From Alloascoidea africana (lineage: Eukaryota > Ascomycota > Alloascoideomycetes > Alloascoideales > Alloascoideaceae): a stretch of DNA of 64,000 bases. Position 1 is the first letter of the stretch; each line of letters starts with the position of its first letter. The stretch covers positions 858,690 through 922,689 of the forward strand of contig JAKTTT010000002.1 in assembly GCA_030581615.1 (NCBI GenBank), given 5' to 3'. The translations under genes were made by a program, and so were the position numbers. Of the stretch, positions 21,808 through 32,204 are shown piece by piece. Under the pieces are notes generated by a model, which saw only the letters and a program-made list of their open reading frames with translations, ran no database searches and was not told the origin of the DNA.

Positions 21808-22332
21808 TCAGGAAAACCTCTTGTTCTGTTCAGCAATCACTTCTTCATATTGCGGGGGAGGACCATCGACATTCAAGTTTGGACCAGAGGATGGACCAGC
21901 ATCAAGAGCGCCATAATTACCAACAGGATTAGGGGGGGTTATTTGGGTTTGCTGATCTCGCACAGCGGCTGCTTGAGAATATCCAGAATTGGGAGCTTGA
22001 GCTGAATTCTGGTTGTTATATACCGTTGGAGAAGGAATATCCTGTCGTTGTTGAGAGTTGTAAATGTAGTATTGATGATAATGTCTCGTATTGTCGTCAT
22101 TTAACGAATTATTTTGAGCTTCCTCATCCACAAATACATACTCAAAGCTCTCCTCTGGGTACTTTGAGATGATGTACCAAGAGTGTATCATGCCTGGAAC
22201 ATACCCCAAACAGCACAAAGCTATGTTGATAAGGGAGTCGGCCGAACAGAGCCCCCGTCGAATCCAGACAGGAAAAGGGGGGAAGAAAACGGCAATGATC
22301 ACCAGGATAAAATCACAGCAACATAGACACAT
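21808..22332 (-). CDS. Sna3/Sna4-like PMP3-family membrane protein with PPxY motif
   Basis: A 174-residue protein if translation starts at ATG 22332 (MCLCCCDFIL), the position matching Sna4; 19 further residues are open upstream. The N-terminal ~55 residues are a Pmp3/UPF0057 domain with two hydrophobic segments, FFPPFPVWIRRG and NIALCCLGYVPGMIHSWYII. The long hydrophilic tail is Asn/Gln/Tyr-rich and ends with PPPQYEEV, a PPxY motif at residues 159-162. In yeast, Sna3 and Sna4 use such motifs to bind the WW domains of the Rsp5 ubiquitin ligase and enter the vacuole through multivesicular bodies. Sna4 is the closer match by the Cys-rich start. It is convergent with the dehydrogenase. Confidence 0.85.
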   Translation of the reverse strand: MCLCCCDFILVIIAVFFPPFPVWIRRGLCSADSLINIALCCLGYVPGMIHSWYIISKYPEESFEYVFVDEEAQNNSLNDDNTRHYHQYYIYNSQQRQDIPSPTVYNNQNSAQAPNSGYSQAAAVRDQQTQITPPNPVGNYGALDAGPSSGPNLNVDGPPPQYEEVIAEQNKRFS

Positions 22333-23172
22333 TTCCGCGGTCCGAAGGGGAAAAAAAGATCTGGCTGGTGGTGCGTGAAATAAGTTCAAGTTAATCAGAA
22401 GTTATCTGTTGGAAAGTGATGATGACTTCAAGATTTTGGTGGCGTCCTACAGTTCCCAGATCTTATAGTATTTGTACCAAATCCCGATGCTTTATTTTCA
22501 CCTGCTTTTTCAACCTTACTTGACCTCCTTTTGTCCCAGTCCCCTTCCGAGTTTTGCACTTTTCATATCGTAGGATTTACTGGGTTTCTGTCTTTAGCCA
22601 TACTTTAATTGTTATTGGATCAGAAAGACTTCTCTCTGTTGGACTTGGGATGACGCTAAGAACGTTCTTGGGTGTGATCCTACAATCTTTCAAGTCCTAC
22701 TCTACGTGAGTAGCTTAGATCTTAGAAGGTATATTGGACATCAACTGGCGAATTTAGGTACCCTTCGAACAATTCAGTCAATATACAATAAGATCAGTAT
22801 GCTTCAGGCGTTCTGTGCTCACTCAGAAGGAGTAGTTAAATCTTCGACCTTCCAATCATACTGCCAGTTAAATATAAAATAGAAATCTATATTAATCTCA
22901 AGCATCTGTTCTGGGGATTTTCTTAGTTTATCAGTTGTCTGATCCGTGTATTGGTTTACATTTTACGTCAAAAGATTTTGATTTGCCCTGATGGACACGG
23001 GACATCGATTTGTGACGTCAAACAAGGTGACTTCATTCATTAGAATGCAATGTGGGATTTGGCTGATCGGCACTTTTTGTAGACAATGAACCAGAACCAT
23101 TATATATCTATATGATGAAGAATTGTCAACTATGTGAAAACAGGACCTGTATAATCAATTATGGATTTACAG
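22333..23172. other. Intergenic region 5' of the SNA-like gene
   Basis: About 840 bp between the SNA-like start and the VMA7 stop. Pyrimidine-rich sequence precedes the SNA-like ATG. No further gene or repeat seen. Confidence 0.5.
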
Positions 23173-23683
23173 TTACTCTCCAAACAATCGGCGAACTCTT
23201 CGTAAAACAGAGTCTTTTTCAGGGTCTATAAACGACAATTGGTTAGAACAAAATATGTACAAGTCGGGTTGAGAATTCTTACCATATGGATGGTCTTTTG
23301 CAGGAATTTCTAGAACTGCGGGAAAGGCCTGTGTATATGAATCAATTTGGTATCTTATCTTATCGGCAACCTAAGGAACAAGAGAAGAGGTCAATTGTCG
23401 AAACTTTAAAAGCAGGCTTTGCTTAGTAGAATTTCCAAAGAAAAACGGAACTAACATGTTGGTTAATCAACACAATGGCAATGTCTTTTCGTTTTGATGT
23501 AAACTCCTGGAAAGCGTTGTTGATGTCTTCGCTACTGGTTTTAGCATCAACGACCACAAAATTCTTCTTCTTTTCAGCGTCCTGTGTTATATGACCCACT
23601 CCAGCGAGTAGCATTCCAGTTACGGTGTCTTCATCGCCAATCACAGCGAGAAAGTTTCGATCTTGATATTGCTCGGAGGTCAT
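23173..23683 (-). CDS. VMA7: V-type ATPase subunit F
   Basis: Three exons: 23456-23683, 23283-23370 and 23173-23225. The introns are 85 bp (GTTAGT donor, CTTAG acceptor) and 57 bp (GTAAGA donor, TTTATAG acceptor). The joined product has 122 residues against 118 in yeast Vma7. Recognisable segments are [60 protein letters not shown] and the C-terminal [12 protein letters not shown]. Subunit F sits in the V1 central stalk and couples ATP hydrolysis to rotor movement. The start at 23683 ([10 protein letters not shown]) puts the protein at family length; upstream in-frame codons are unlikely to be used. Confidence 0.95.
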
Positions 23684-24547
23684 CTTCTCAGGGAGGGGAC
23701 AACTATAATGATTGGGGGAGCGGTTTCTAGGTGTGAATCCCACCATCAATGGGTGAGGTTACCCTCCAGACTCATACATGTGGTAGGGCAGTGTCAAGAT
23801 CTCTCTAGATCGCAACCACACAGTGCGTGTTTAGAGCTCACTCTAAACCTCTAAAAGAACTGCAGAATAGTTAATTAGACCTCACACTTTTGTTGAAATG
23901 CCGAGCAGAAGAGTAGCGTATGTGATGGCATATAAAATCAATAGTAAGAGGTGTCCTATGCCACTTAGAATACGAGCAAATGCTTATGTCTGAGAACAAA
24001 CACCACAGCCGGAAGGAAAAGCTGAGATAAATTCCAATTATTGTCTCTGTTTACTGGGTTAGCTGATCATAAAATAAAGGACTAAAAATGCTAGATAGCT
24101 GGAATGAGAATGGAATCAATAATTCTTCCTCAAGCCAGAGCAAAAACATAACGATTTTAAGTCCATAATGAGATCGGAAAAGAAAGAAACGAGTCAATAA
24201 TTTATTTCACCTTGGATATCGTGTCCATCACATGGTTTTTATTAACGAATAGACGACCCCTTCATTATCTTTAGGAGGGTTCATGGATCATTCCTACAAT
24301 CAGATTTCAAATTCTTAAGTAATGCTTTACAATCTATACAATTGAGATGTTGGAAGAGAAACAATACAATGCTTAGCTTGAATCTGCTTTGACCAAGTAA
24401 GAATAAATTCAATCACGTAAAGTAACAAAAAATGTCTCATGGAGAACAAATTATCCACTATCTAATATATAGCATCCAAGGAGTTAAACAAAAAGATAAA
24501 TCAGTCATCAATTTTTCATCAAATGTTCATAATCATTTGGCAGCTCC
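23684..24547. other. Intergenic region, no gene seen
   Basis: About 860 bp of AT-rich sequence upstream of VMA7 and downstream of the B12D-like gene. No ORF with recognisable motifs. Confidence 0.45.
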
Positions 24548-24844
24548 TCATGTGCTCTGCACAGCTTCTTCATAGCCATAATCAAGTGGCTGCTGGTGTC
24601 TCTTTAATCTTAGAGTATTATCAGTTCGGAACTTCTTGACAGAAAAGTAAATTCCCGAGCAGAAACTGATTCCCATTACAGTAAATAAGGGTAATAGTTC
24701 AATAGGAGGTCCGTAAGATGCTTTGGTAACATGCTTCTATAGGCAAGCAAATGGTAATTAGCTAAAGACCAAATCATGGGGAATCATTCAAAAGCCATGA
24801 AATCCACTTACAGAAGCGTTCAAAAGGAGATTAGTTGGTCTCAT
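24548..24844 (-). CDS. Small B12D/NDUFA4 (MLRQ)-like mitochondrial membrane protein, two exons
   Basis: A 73-residue protein from exons 24812-24844 and 24548-24736, joined across a 75-bp intron with GTAAGT donor and CTATAG acceptor. The first exon gives MRPTNLLLNAS; the second continues KHVTKASYGPPIELLPLFTV. It has one hydrophobic helix (about residues 24-42), a short basic loop and TDNTLRLKR. The pattern of P-L-F before the helix and a T-x-R-L-R-type segment after it resembles the B12D/MLRQ family (NDUFA4-related), small proteins of the mitochondrial inner membrane associated with the respiratory chain. The gene is too short to be found by ORF length alone. Assignment is from remembered family pattern; another small mitochondrial protein is possible. 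Confidence 0.6.
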
Positions 24845-26940
24845 TTGTATTGTTCGATTTTAAATATAGGTCAGCGGTTGTTTTTTATTGATGTTCAATG
24901 ACTTGAGAAAGGAGAGATGTGAAGAAAAGAATTGGAGAAAGGCAAGTTTTATAGTAAGAACGCCAGCTCAGTCGATAATGATCCAATTGGATAGTGCCTA
25001 AACATTGTATAGGAGGTTACTCAAACAGGTAAAAAAGATGTCTGGTGATTTTGACGGGTTTGCGGGTCGCAAAAGCCTAGACGGATTGCTTGAGGAGGTG
25101 ATAATGTATGGAGGGTGGCCTTATTGATGAGCATGCGTGGTACGATTTTACGGTTTTAGTTTAAATCTTAAAGCAGAACTACTGAGATCGCATTCATTGT
25201 AAGTCATTCTTGCCTAGGAAATGATTGGACATTTGCTGATGACCACGCCTCTCGTTCCAACTAGACTCTTAAAATTCTCAGCTTCTCCTCAGTGTGATCT
25301 AAAATGTTTCCCATACATTATGAACTGGGGCGCCTGGCTATGGTCATTATAAGCGAGAATATTATGAAGACACTTCACAGCGCATGGGTGATGGCAGGCA
25401 CAGTAGTTTTTGTCTTTATGGATCTCTTGTATTTTGTTGTTGCCGCAGGTATTTCACTGAATCTTGCTTATAAACACAGCTCCACTATTTAGGTTGTTTT
25501 TTCATATGACGTACGCATCTCATTTCCAGATACGATAGGAGAGAAAATGTTCAGTTCTATTGTTGTGTTATCTTTAGCAATCAAGATAGACGACTAGTAA
25601 AAGCACCAAATTTTGAAGTTCTTATCGTGTTTTAAACTTGATAATGCTGTTTGACGGATCAACTTAAACAATGAAGACAATTTTGGTGGTTTTTGTGTTA
25701 TTCCATTTTAGGCTTGTTTAAGAGTTTGGTCACTACCAATGCGCTGATAGAAACTGGACTTTCTAGATGTGACGCGAGCGCTAAACGATGGTTTTTGAAG
25801 CCTTTCCCTTTCCACGTCCGCGTTTAATATCATTATTTTCAAGCCCTTTTTTGCTGACATGTTTACACCGCGATTGTAGATGAAAACCAGCTGGTCAGTG
25901 CCTCACGTTCTTTCCCTATTTATACTCAAGTCCATTAAGGCTCGATAAAACTTTCCACTAGGATTTTTGCATGCTATTCTTGTTCATTAAGTTTAGAGAA
26001 AGATCGACTTGCTAATTGCGATTACAGTTGACACATCAAGAGCATTACATAGAAAGTTCATTGAAACAAGTAGACATCGTAAACTAGTTTGTCGAAACTT
26101 GAAGATTGGCCGATTTTATGAGAACAATCAGGAGTATAAAGCATTGTTCTTTGAAACAGTAACCACAGATTTAGAAATCAAATAAACACCGTCTTTGCTC
26201 TCAGCAAGTTTCGGTATACAGATTAGAAAGTTAAAGCTGCATTATGCCCCAAAGAGTTTGTGGGAAGCAATACCTCTAATCTTAGAATTTAGTGAAAATT
26301 GTAGCAGTAATCAAAAGTTGAAACGCGTATGGCAAAGCGGAGCATCTATTGGCGTCTGCTGTCTACAATGATTGAACTTGTGTTGAGGATTATGCAGGAA
26401 CTCCAATTCCCAAAATTGAAGCTGCATTCGTAAGCTCATCTCACCTCTTCTGGTATTCGTTTTTCGTGAAAAACGTCTACCATTGCGAGACTTTGAGATT
26501 CCAAATCCACATAAGTCTTCTTCTTTCTATATAGGATCGACTGATAAAGGGAAGAACCAGGAAAACTCTAAGCATTTTATTGGAACAAGCCAAGGGCATT
26601 CTGACACCCAATAATACAAAATGACTAGCATTTTTTGAATCAAAAGTGACTGTAGTTAAAAGTTAGGGGCGGGAAAACTACTAGAAAAGATTTATTTGTC
26701 CCATTACGTGAAAGATAGAGAAATAGAACTTCAAACTTAAGCATCTGTTCTTTGAATCTCAACTTTTCGCCAACATTATTTTAAGACAGAATGCTTTTTC
26801 AAGCAGATGAAAAGTAGAAGAGCTTAAAGATCTGCAATCTATACCAAACACACCTTTCAAGTCTACTATGAGTCAGTACTCCGAGCAGTTAAATGTCAAT
26901 TTTAACAAAGTATTACACATAAGTCTTAATTCATCTTTTC
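24845..26940. other. 2.1-kb intergenic region, no gene assigned
   Basis: No recognisable gene. Three small ORFs were noted: one from ATG 25039 (MSGDFDGFAGRKSLDG start), a 62-codon ORF at 25304-25492 with a hydrophobic stretch, and an open stretch near 26230-26370. None shows a known motif or a convincing splice structure. Confidence 0.4.
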
Positions 26941-28498
26941 CTAGGGATGAATAGGTATAAAGTTTCCAACTATACAACTAGGAATGTTATAACGGTCCCT
27001 ACGAACGGTAAAACTAAAGCAGCATGCTTTCCTCTTCCTTCCGTTTCTGGTCCTCAGATTACAACTCGTTAAAACAGCTTTCTGTCCAGAATCGAAAGCT
27101 ATATCACCATACTTTTCCCAGTAGTTGACTGCACTTTCCTCACTCATTAACTCATAAATGGCCAGCTTTCCATCTCTCAGATCGTCAACAGACACTTCAA
27201 CAAGCCCTGCGAATTCTTTGTTTCCACGATAAATTTCTCCTGTACGCCGCCATAAACATGCTGGGATGGCCATGGAAGTGAAGACTCTGTCGTAATCTAG
27301 AAGCATTCTTTCAAAAACTTCCTCGACCAGGACTAAATCGACATCTTTTAAGGTCTTTGCGATTGCTCTGAATGCAGGCCGGAAGATAGATAAAGGCTTG
27401 AGAATTCTCTGACGAGAAGAATGATTCATGTAATTATCCATATACTTTTGAAGTCTTGCGTAACCTTTAGCATAGTTGAACGGCTGAAGCAATCCCGCTT
27501 CTAGCTTTGCACTAATAACTTGTTTCAACCGTTCCTCTGGACTAATCTCTGTCGTGGGATCAGCAGCAGTAAGAAAAAATTTATCTCGCGCAGAATCTGA
27601 TATCTCCACATTTCCAGTGGTGCCACTACTTAGACCAGGTCCAGCTGATAAGGTCAGTAAAGGATTTGAGTTTGTTCTCATATCACCAAAAGATTCGAGT
27701 CCCAATCCAAGCCGCATGGCTTGTTCAAGATTTGAACCTGGTAGATAATCTGGTCCGGCTATGCTACTTAAGCTCGCAACATCAACGGGTTCATCAATCA
27801 ACGAGAGGAAATCGTTTAATGAAGAAAATTCGCTGTTTACATTCTCTGAGTAGAAAACCGGCGTTCGTCCGAAACCATATTGCTGAAGCAGAGACTGTTG
27901 AGATTGAGACTGAGGTTGTTGGTGATGAGGTGGGACAGTATTCGGTAAAGGCTTTTGAAGGCTTGTTGAGCTAACATTGTCTATCGATGGCTGAGGCTGG
28001 AATCGTGAAAGTGATGGAAGCACAGAAGTGTTTGAAACCGCATTATTGTTGTATACCACAGGCATATTAGTTCTAGGGGCCTCATTCTGTATTGCTGGCT
28101 GATCTTTTGCAGAGTCTTTCGGGGAAGGTGGAGTTTCGTCTCTACACAAGTGCCCAATATCCCGCTTAACACATCTTTTGCAAGGACGACCTGCACAATT
28201 ACAGTCGGTTAACGGGGTCAAAAAGTCAGAGATACATATCAAAAATAGACTTACCTTCATCACAGGGCATATGAGATCGTCGACAGTAAATACAGGCTAT
28301 TGGGGTTGGTCAGAAGAGAATCGTGACGCGCCGCTTGAGCACATAATTACCACTTACCTTTGGCAACCTTCTTACGTCGTGGCTTCTTCTTGGGAGGCTC
28401 TTGAGATACACCTATGTTGTAAATATTAATAAACGGTCCACACAATTCGACAAAATCCAAAGTAATCAATTACACAGCATACCTTTGTTTTGATCCAT
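26941..28498 (-). CDS. ERT1: Zn2Cys6 regulator with PAS domain, ERT1/RDS2 (AcuK/AcuM) family
   Basis: Four exons: 28483-28498, 28358-28411, 28255-28296 and 26941-28190, with introns of 71, 61 and 64 bp and standard donors (GTATGC, GTAAGT, GTAAGT). The product has 453 residues. The zinc cluster is complete only after splicing: Cys25, 28, 35, 41, 44 and 53 (CX2CX6CX5CX2CX8C), preceded by a basic run KKKPRRKK. The C-terminal region from about residue 320 carries the family's PAS-type domain: LDYDRVFTSMAIPACLWRRT, GEIYRGNKEFAGLV, DGKLAIYELMSEES and FDSGQKAVLTSCNLR. In yeast and Aspergillus this family controls gluconeogenic and non-fermentable carbon genes. The middle is Gln/Ser-rich. It shares a very short promoter with COX11. 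Whether it is ERT1 or RDS2 sensu stricto is undecided. Confidence 0.88.
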
Positions 28499-28639
28499 AT
28501 TGTTCACTAGTGCGATCATCAAACGGATCCTACTCAGTATTCAAAGTGTGGGGGAGGGTGCACGGGTGTTTCGAAGAGAACAAACAGTGGACATGTTGGT
28601 TTGAGAATTGGACCAAACTTGAAGAAAGTACGGTATCAA
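28499..28639. promoter_or_regulatory. 141-bp bidirectional promoter, ERT1-type regulator / COX11
   Basis: Only 141 bp separate the ATG of the ERT1-type gene (28498, minus) from the COX11 ATG (28640, plus). A GTGGGGGAGGG tract lies near 28547-28557. Pairing a respiratory-carbon regulator with a cytochrome oxidase assembly factor over one promoter suggests co-expression; that is inference. Confidence 0.55.
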
Positions 28640-29509
28640 ATGTTGCAATCACCTCTTAGATTCGTCTACCTATCTGCATTAAAGGGTGCTCGGCCCCTGG
28701 CATATCAAAGACTATGTACTCGGCCTCAATATGCTTTTTTTTCTTCCATCTCGCACTTACAAGAGGAAAAATCATCAGATCGTCAACCACCACCACCTCC
28801 TCCTCAAAGAAAGACTATAAAACTGACATCAGAAGAAGCTCGAGCACTATACAATAAATACCAGCAAGAGAAACAAGGTGAAAAATCACGAACAATTGCT
28901 TACTACACTGCCTCGCTAGGAATATTATTTTTGGCCCTTGCTTACGCTGCTGTTCCTGTGTATAGGGCAATTTGTCAGAGGACAGGATGGGGTGGCGTGC
29001 CCATCACAGATAGCTCTAAATTCACCCGTGATAAGCTTGTCCCAGTTGATATCAACAGACGAATAAGGGTCAAGTTTTCTGGAGAAGTGAGCAGTATCTT
29101 GCCATGGAAGTTTACCCCCCAGCAAAGGGAGGTGAGCGTTCTGCCTGGAGAAACCGCTCTGGCATTTTACAAGGCTAGGAACAACTCTGACAGCGACATT
29201 ATTGGCATGGCTACATATAGCGTCACACCAGATGTGGCAGCTCCCTATTTTAACAAGATTCAGTGTTTTTGTTTCGAGGAGCAAAAGCTGATTGCTGGAG
29301 AGGAGGTTGACATGCCTGTTTTCTTCTTTTTGGATCCAGAGTTTGCGAAAGATCCTAATTTGAGAAATGTGGATGATATTATTTTGCATTATACGTTCTT
29401 CAAGGCTCATTATGATGACACTGGTTCTATTACGGCAGATAACGCTATTAACTATGCGCCAACAGAAAAGGAACTACGAGAGCAGTATAAAGATTTGAGC
29501 AACAGTTGA
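28640..29509 (+). CDS. COX11: Cytochrome c oxidase assembly protein, copper chaperone
   Basis: A 289-residue protein from ATG 28640. The frame is open a little further upstream (28601) but only from a TTG. The N-terminus is Arg/Tyr-rich and acid-poor, as in mitochondrial presequences. One transmembrane segment lies at about 86-104 (YYTASLGILFLALAYAAVPVY), and Cys112 follows. The C-terminal intermembrane-space domain has the copper-binding CFCF motif (Cys209, Cys211) and a VDMPVFFFLDPEF segment. Cox11 delivers copper to the CuB site of Cox1. A PPPPPP run separates presequence and helix. Length is close to the yeast protein (300). Confidence 0.96.
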   Translation: MLQSPLRFVYLSALKGARPLAYQRLCTRPQYAFFSSISHLQEEKSSDRQPPPPPPQRKTIKLTSEEARALYNKYQQEKQGEKSRTIAYYTASLGILFLALAYAAVPVYRAICQRTGWGGVPITDSSKFTRDKLVPVDINRRIRVKFSGEVSSILPWKFTPQQREVSVLPGETALAFYKARNNSDSDIIGMATYSVTPDVAAPYFNKIQCFCFEEQKLIAGEEVDMPVFFFLDPEFAKDPNLRNVDDIILHYTFFKAHYDDTGSITADNAINYAPTEKELREQYKDLSNS

Positions 29510-29938
29510 AAAGCGAAAAAAATAACACATGATATGTATATAGTTTGAGACATGAGCACGTAAATTTCATTACAAATGACTGACGTGTAAGTAGATATCA
29601 CCAATCTTGATTCAATTGTTTAATGATGGATGGTTGGAGGGATCCAACATCTAAGATACCTTTTTGACCGTAGATGAGATCAAGGAGATACCATCATTAC
29701 AGAGATACAGATATCTGATACTCAAAGTAAAGAAGTCAGTTCCAATGAGGTCATGGGTTCAATTTGTGCCATTATTTTATGCGCATTCTGAGTCTTGTTA
29801 TTTTCCGTAGGCTCTTAAGGAGTCCATTGCACCAGAACACATTACTTCAAAAAATGAAAATACATGTATATTTCTCCTTTTGCTCTAAGAACCTGTTTTA
29901 ACCATCTATATTCTCTAGAACTAGAAAAAAATTGCTCT
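29510..29938. other. Convergent 3' region of COX11 and the oxodicarboxylate carrier
   Basis: 429 bp of AT-rich sequence between convergent stop codons. No gene or repeat seen. Confidence 0.5.
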
Positions 29939-31137
29939 CTATTGTAATGTCCTGAAAAAGTCCATACAGGTGGTGAACACCACCAGTAAAATACCCCCAC
30001 CAGGACCTAGTCTCAGTACTTTGGGAACGAAACCCTTGTAGAGAGCAGTGAAACCTTCCTCTTTGTATATGATTGCCAAACTAGGATAGGCCCAATTATA
30101 CTTGGGAACAACGCCAACAACCTTTGGAGCATTCTGGATACGCGATTTCACAACATCAAATGGAGTATTTAGGATTGTACCAACAGTACCACCAATAGCA
30201 CCGCTGACAAGATCATTGGCCGTCTTCTGAGTTGAGGTTTCAGCTTTTGGAAGCAGTTCTCGTACTTTGAAAATTACGCCAAAATATCCCGCGTTCCAGG
30301 AAATGTGTCGCCAGAGAGTGGACTCCATGCCTTTGTACATGGTAAGTATTCCCTCATTTTTCACGGTCTTCACAATCACGTCTATCAGGCCATTGTATTT
30401 TCCGACTGAAGATTTATCTTGGAGTCTAATCTTGACCAATTCAAAAGGTACCACCACCACCGCTTCAGTGGCTCCAGCCGCTGCCCCTGTAAGGATCGAC
30501 AACTGCTGGTTCATGGTGGTGACGCCAAATGCATTTCTAAAGACTTTCCCCCACTCATCATTTGCTGCGAACTTGGTTGCACTTTATGCATGTTAGCAGA
30601 TCAGATTTGGGTTTAGACAGCTTTCCGTCATATGAGCTCAAACTCTACATACCGCTTTGGGGCTTCCATCAAAATAGGGGCTGTAATCCCTCTATACAGA
30701 GTCCTCACACTGTCCCTGGCATTAGTACCGAGTTGAAAAATAGCGATGCAAAAAATTGAAGCAGTGTAAATACCCTTCTTGTTTGACTATCTTGGAGAAA
30801 CAATCCAGCATGCCAGTATAGGCCCCACTCCCAGCCGCGCCTTTTCCTACTTGAAGCTGTACTCTAGTCTTGACAACATCAAGAGGGTACATCACCGTTA
30901 TCTATAGCATTAGGAATGTTAGACAGTGTTTCCATTTTAACCAGCTTCTCGCAGAATAAACTTCTATACCTCTGAGATGCCAGCAATGGCACCTGAGAAA
31001 AACTGATAAATGAAGGGAAGTGCTATGGAAAGGAAGGTTAGTGCATGTAGGATGAAACAGTACATGGCACAATATACATCATCATGATGCTTTATCTCTG
31101 TCGTTTCACACTTACGCTTATCTGAAGCAGCGGACAT
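29939..31137 (-). CDS. ODC1: Mitochondrial 2-oxodicarboxylate carrier (five exons)
   Basis: Five exons: 31116-31137, 30970-31022, 30774-30901, 30653-30709 and 29939-30581. The introns are 93, 68, 64 and 71 bp. Joined, they give 300 residues, the usual carrier length. Three mitochondrial-carrier repeats are visible with Px[DE]xx[KR] signatures: YPLDVVKTRVQ, VPFELVKIRLQD and TPFDVVKSRIQN. Segments typical of Odc1/Odc2 include APILMEAPKRATKFAANDEW and FGVTTMNQQLSIL. The protein exchanges 2-oxoadipate and 2-oxoglutarate across the inner membrane, linking lysine and glutamate metabolism. Only the last exon forms a long ORF; the other four were joined by splice signals and family alignment. Every junction restores the expected frame. 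ODC1 and ODC2 cannot be told apart here. Confidence 0.95.
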
Positions 31138-32204
31138 GTCTATATGATGGAAGGAAAAAAGAAAGTGAAGAAGAGAAAAAAAATCGAAGTATCCATTATT
31201 ATAAAGGAGTGTCCTAGGCGTGAAAATTAACAAAAAACCAACCAGAATCCCGAATTATAATAACCACTTAGGCACACACGCTTGTAGCTGGCTATTCCGG
31301 GTAAGATCGGGGCCCTATTAAAAACGCAGCTTGCAGCTTCAAATGGAAGGTGGGGAGTGTGGGGGGTCTGCTGCTGAAAATGCCCGGAATGGCCAGGAAC
31401 CGCTCCGAGACGCCCCGAGGCTGGAAAAAAGGGCTCTGTCGGGATCACCATCTCGGCCGGGGAGTTGAAAAACTCGCTGCTGTTGGTTTTCGATGTTCAT
31501 GTTGAACTGGGTATGTGTATTACCCGGTGGTGGAGGTTCAGGTCTTGAGACAAGCACCCCGTCTCTAGATGCTCTAGAGACGGGATGCTCTAGAGACAGG
31601 GACAAACACTAAACTAGGCAGATGGAGAGAACACATGTAGTTTGATAGATGTTCTAATAGTTCTTCCGGACAATAGACGCCAACAATCTTAGCCTCCGCA
31701 GGGAAACGTCAGATCGTTGGCAGTAGAAAAAAATTTGAGAGATCGTCTAATTAAGTCTAAATACCGCACCAAGATTGGTCTACATAAGAAAATAGTGGTA
31801 TGCGATCCCTGATAAGAACTCCGAAAACTTGCAACGCGGCGGGTCTTTACATTTTGATTTTGTGAGGATGGTTCGGTGCGTCTCTAGCCGATGCCACTGT
31901 ATTCCCACATCCATATTTTCAATTCCAAAAGTTGAAGGAGCAATTATGATGATCTTCAATTCCATCACTAGTCGTCTGTATTGCAACGAAAGCAAGAGCC
32001 GATTCATAGACTTTTTTCTTCACTTTCCTATCCAAAACTACAAACCACAGAAGAAATGTTAGTTCACGCTCCTCCTGCGTTTAAGTTCAAACTCCACACC
32101 AATGCTCTACTTTCACTTTCACTTTTTCAAAACCAGTCCGGGTAACACACTTGAACCTTCTCCAATATGACAATGCATCGACACGCCTACAATATCATCA
32201 CGAA
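31138..32204. promoter_or_regulatory. Divergent region between the carrier gene and BRE2
   Basis: About 1.07 kb between divergent starts. It has a G-rich segment near 31345-31430 and a perfect 12-bp-arm palindrome at 31558-31584, whose half repeats once more directly to its right. TTCACTTTCACTTT repeats lie near 32110. No gene seen. Confidence 0.5.
31558..31584. repeat. 27-bp palindrome, 12-bp arms
   Basis: CCCGTCTCTAGA, three bases, TCTAGAGACGGG; the arms match perfectly. A further copy of the right half (ATGCTCTAGAGAC) follows at 31585-31597. It lies roughly mid-way between two divergent promoters. Function unknown. Confidence 0.6.

Noticed and set aside
25039-25492. Possible spliced small gene (ATG 25039; ORF 25304-25492 with a hydrophobic segment)
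   Set aside because: Exons could not be joined in frame with good splice signals and no family was recognised.
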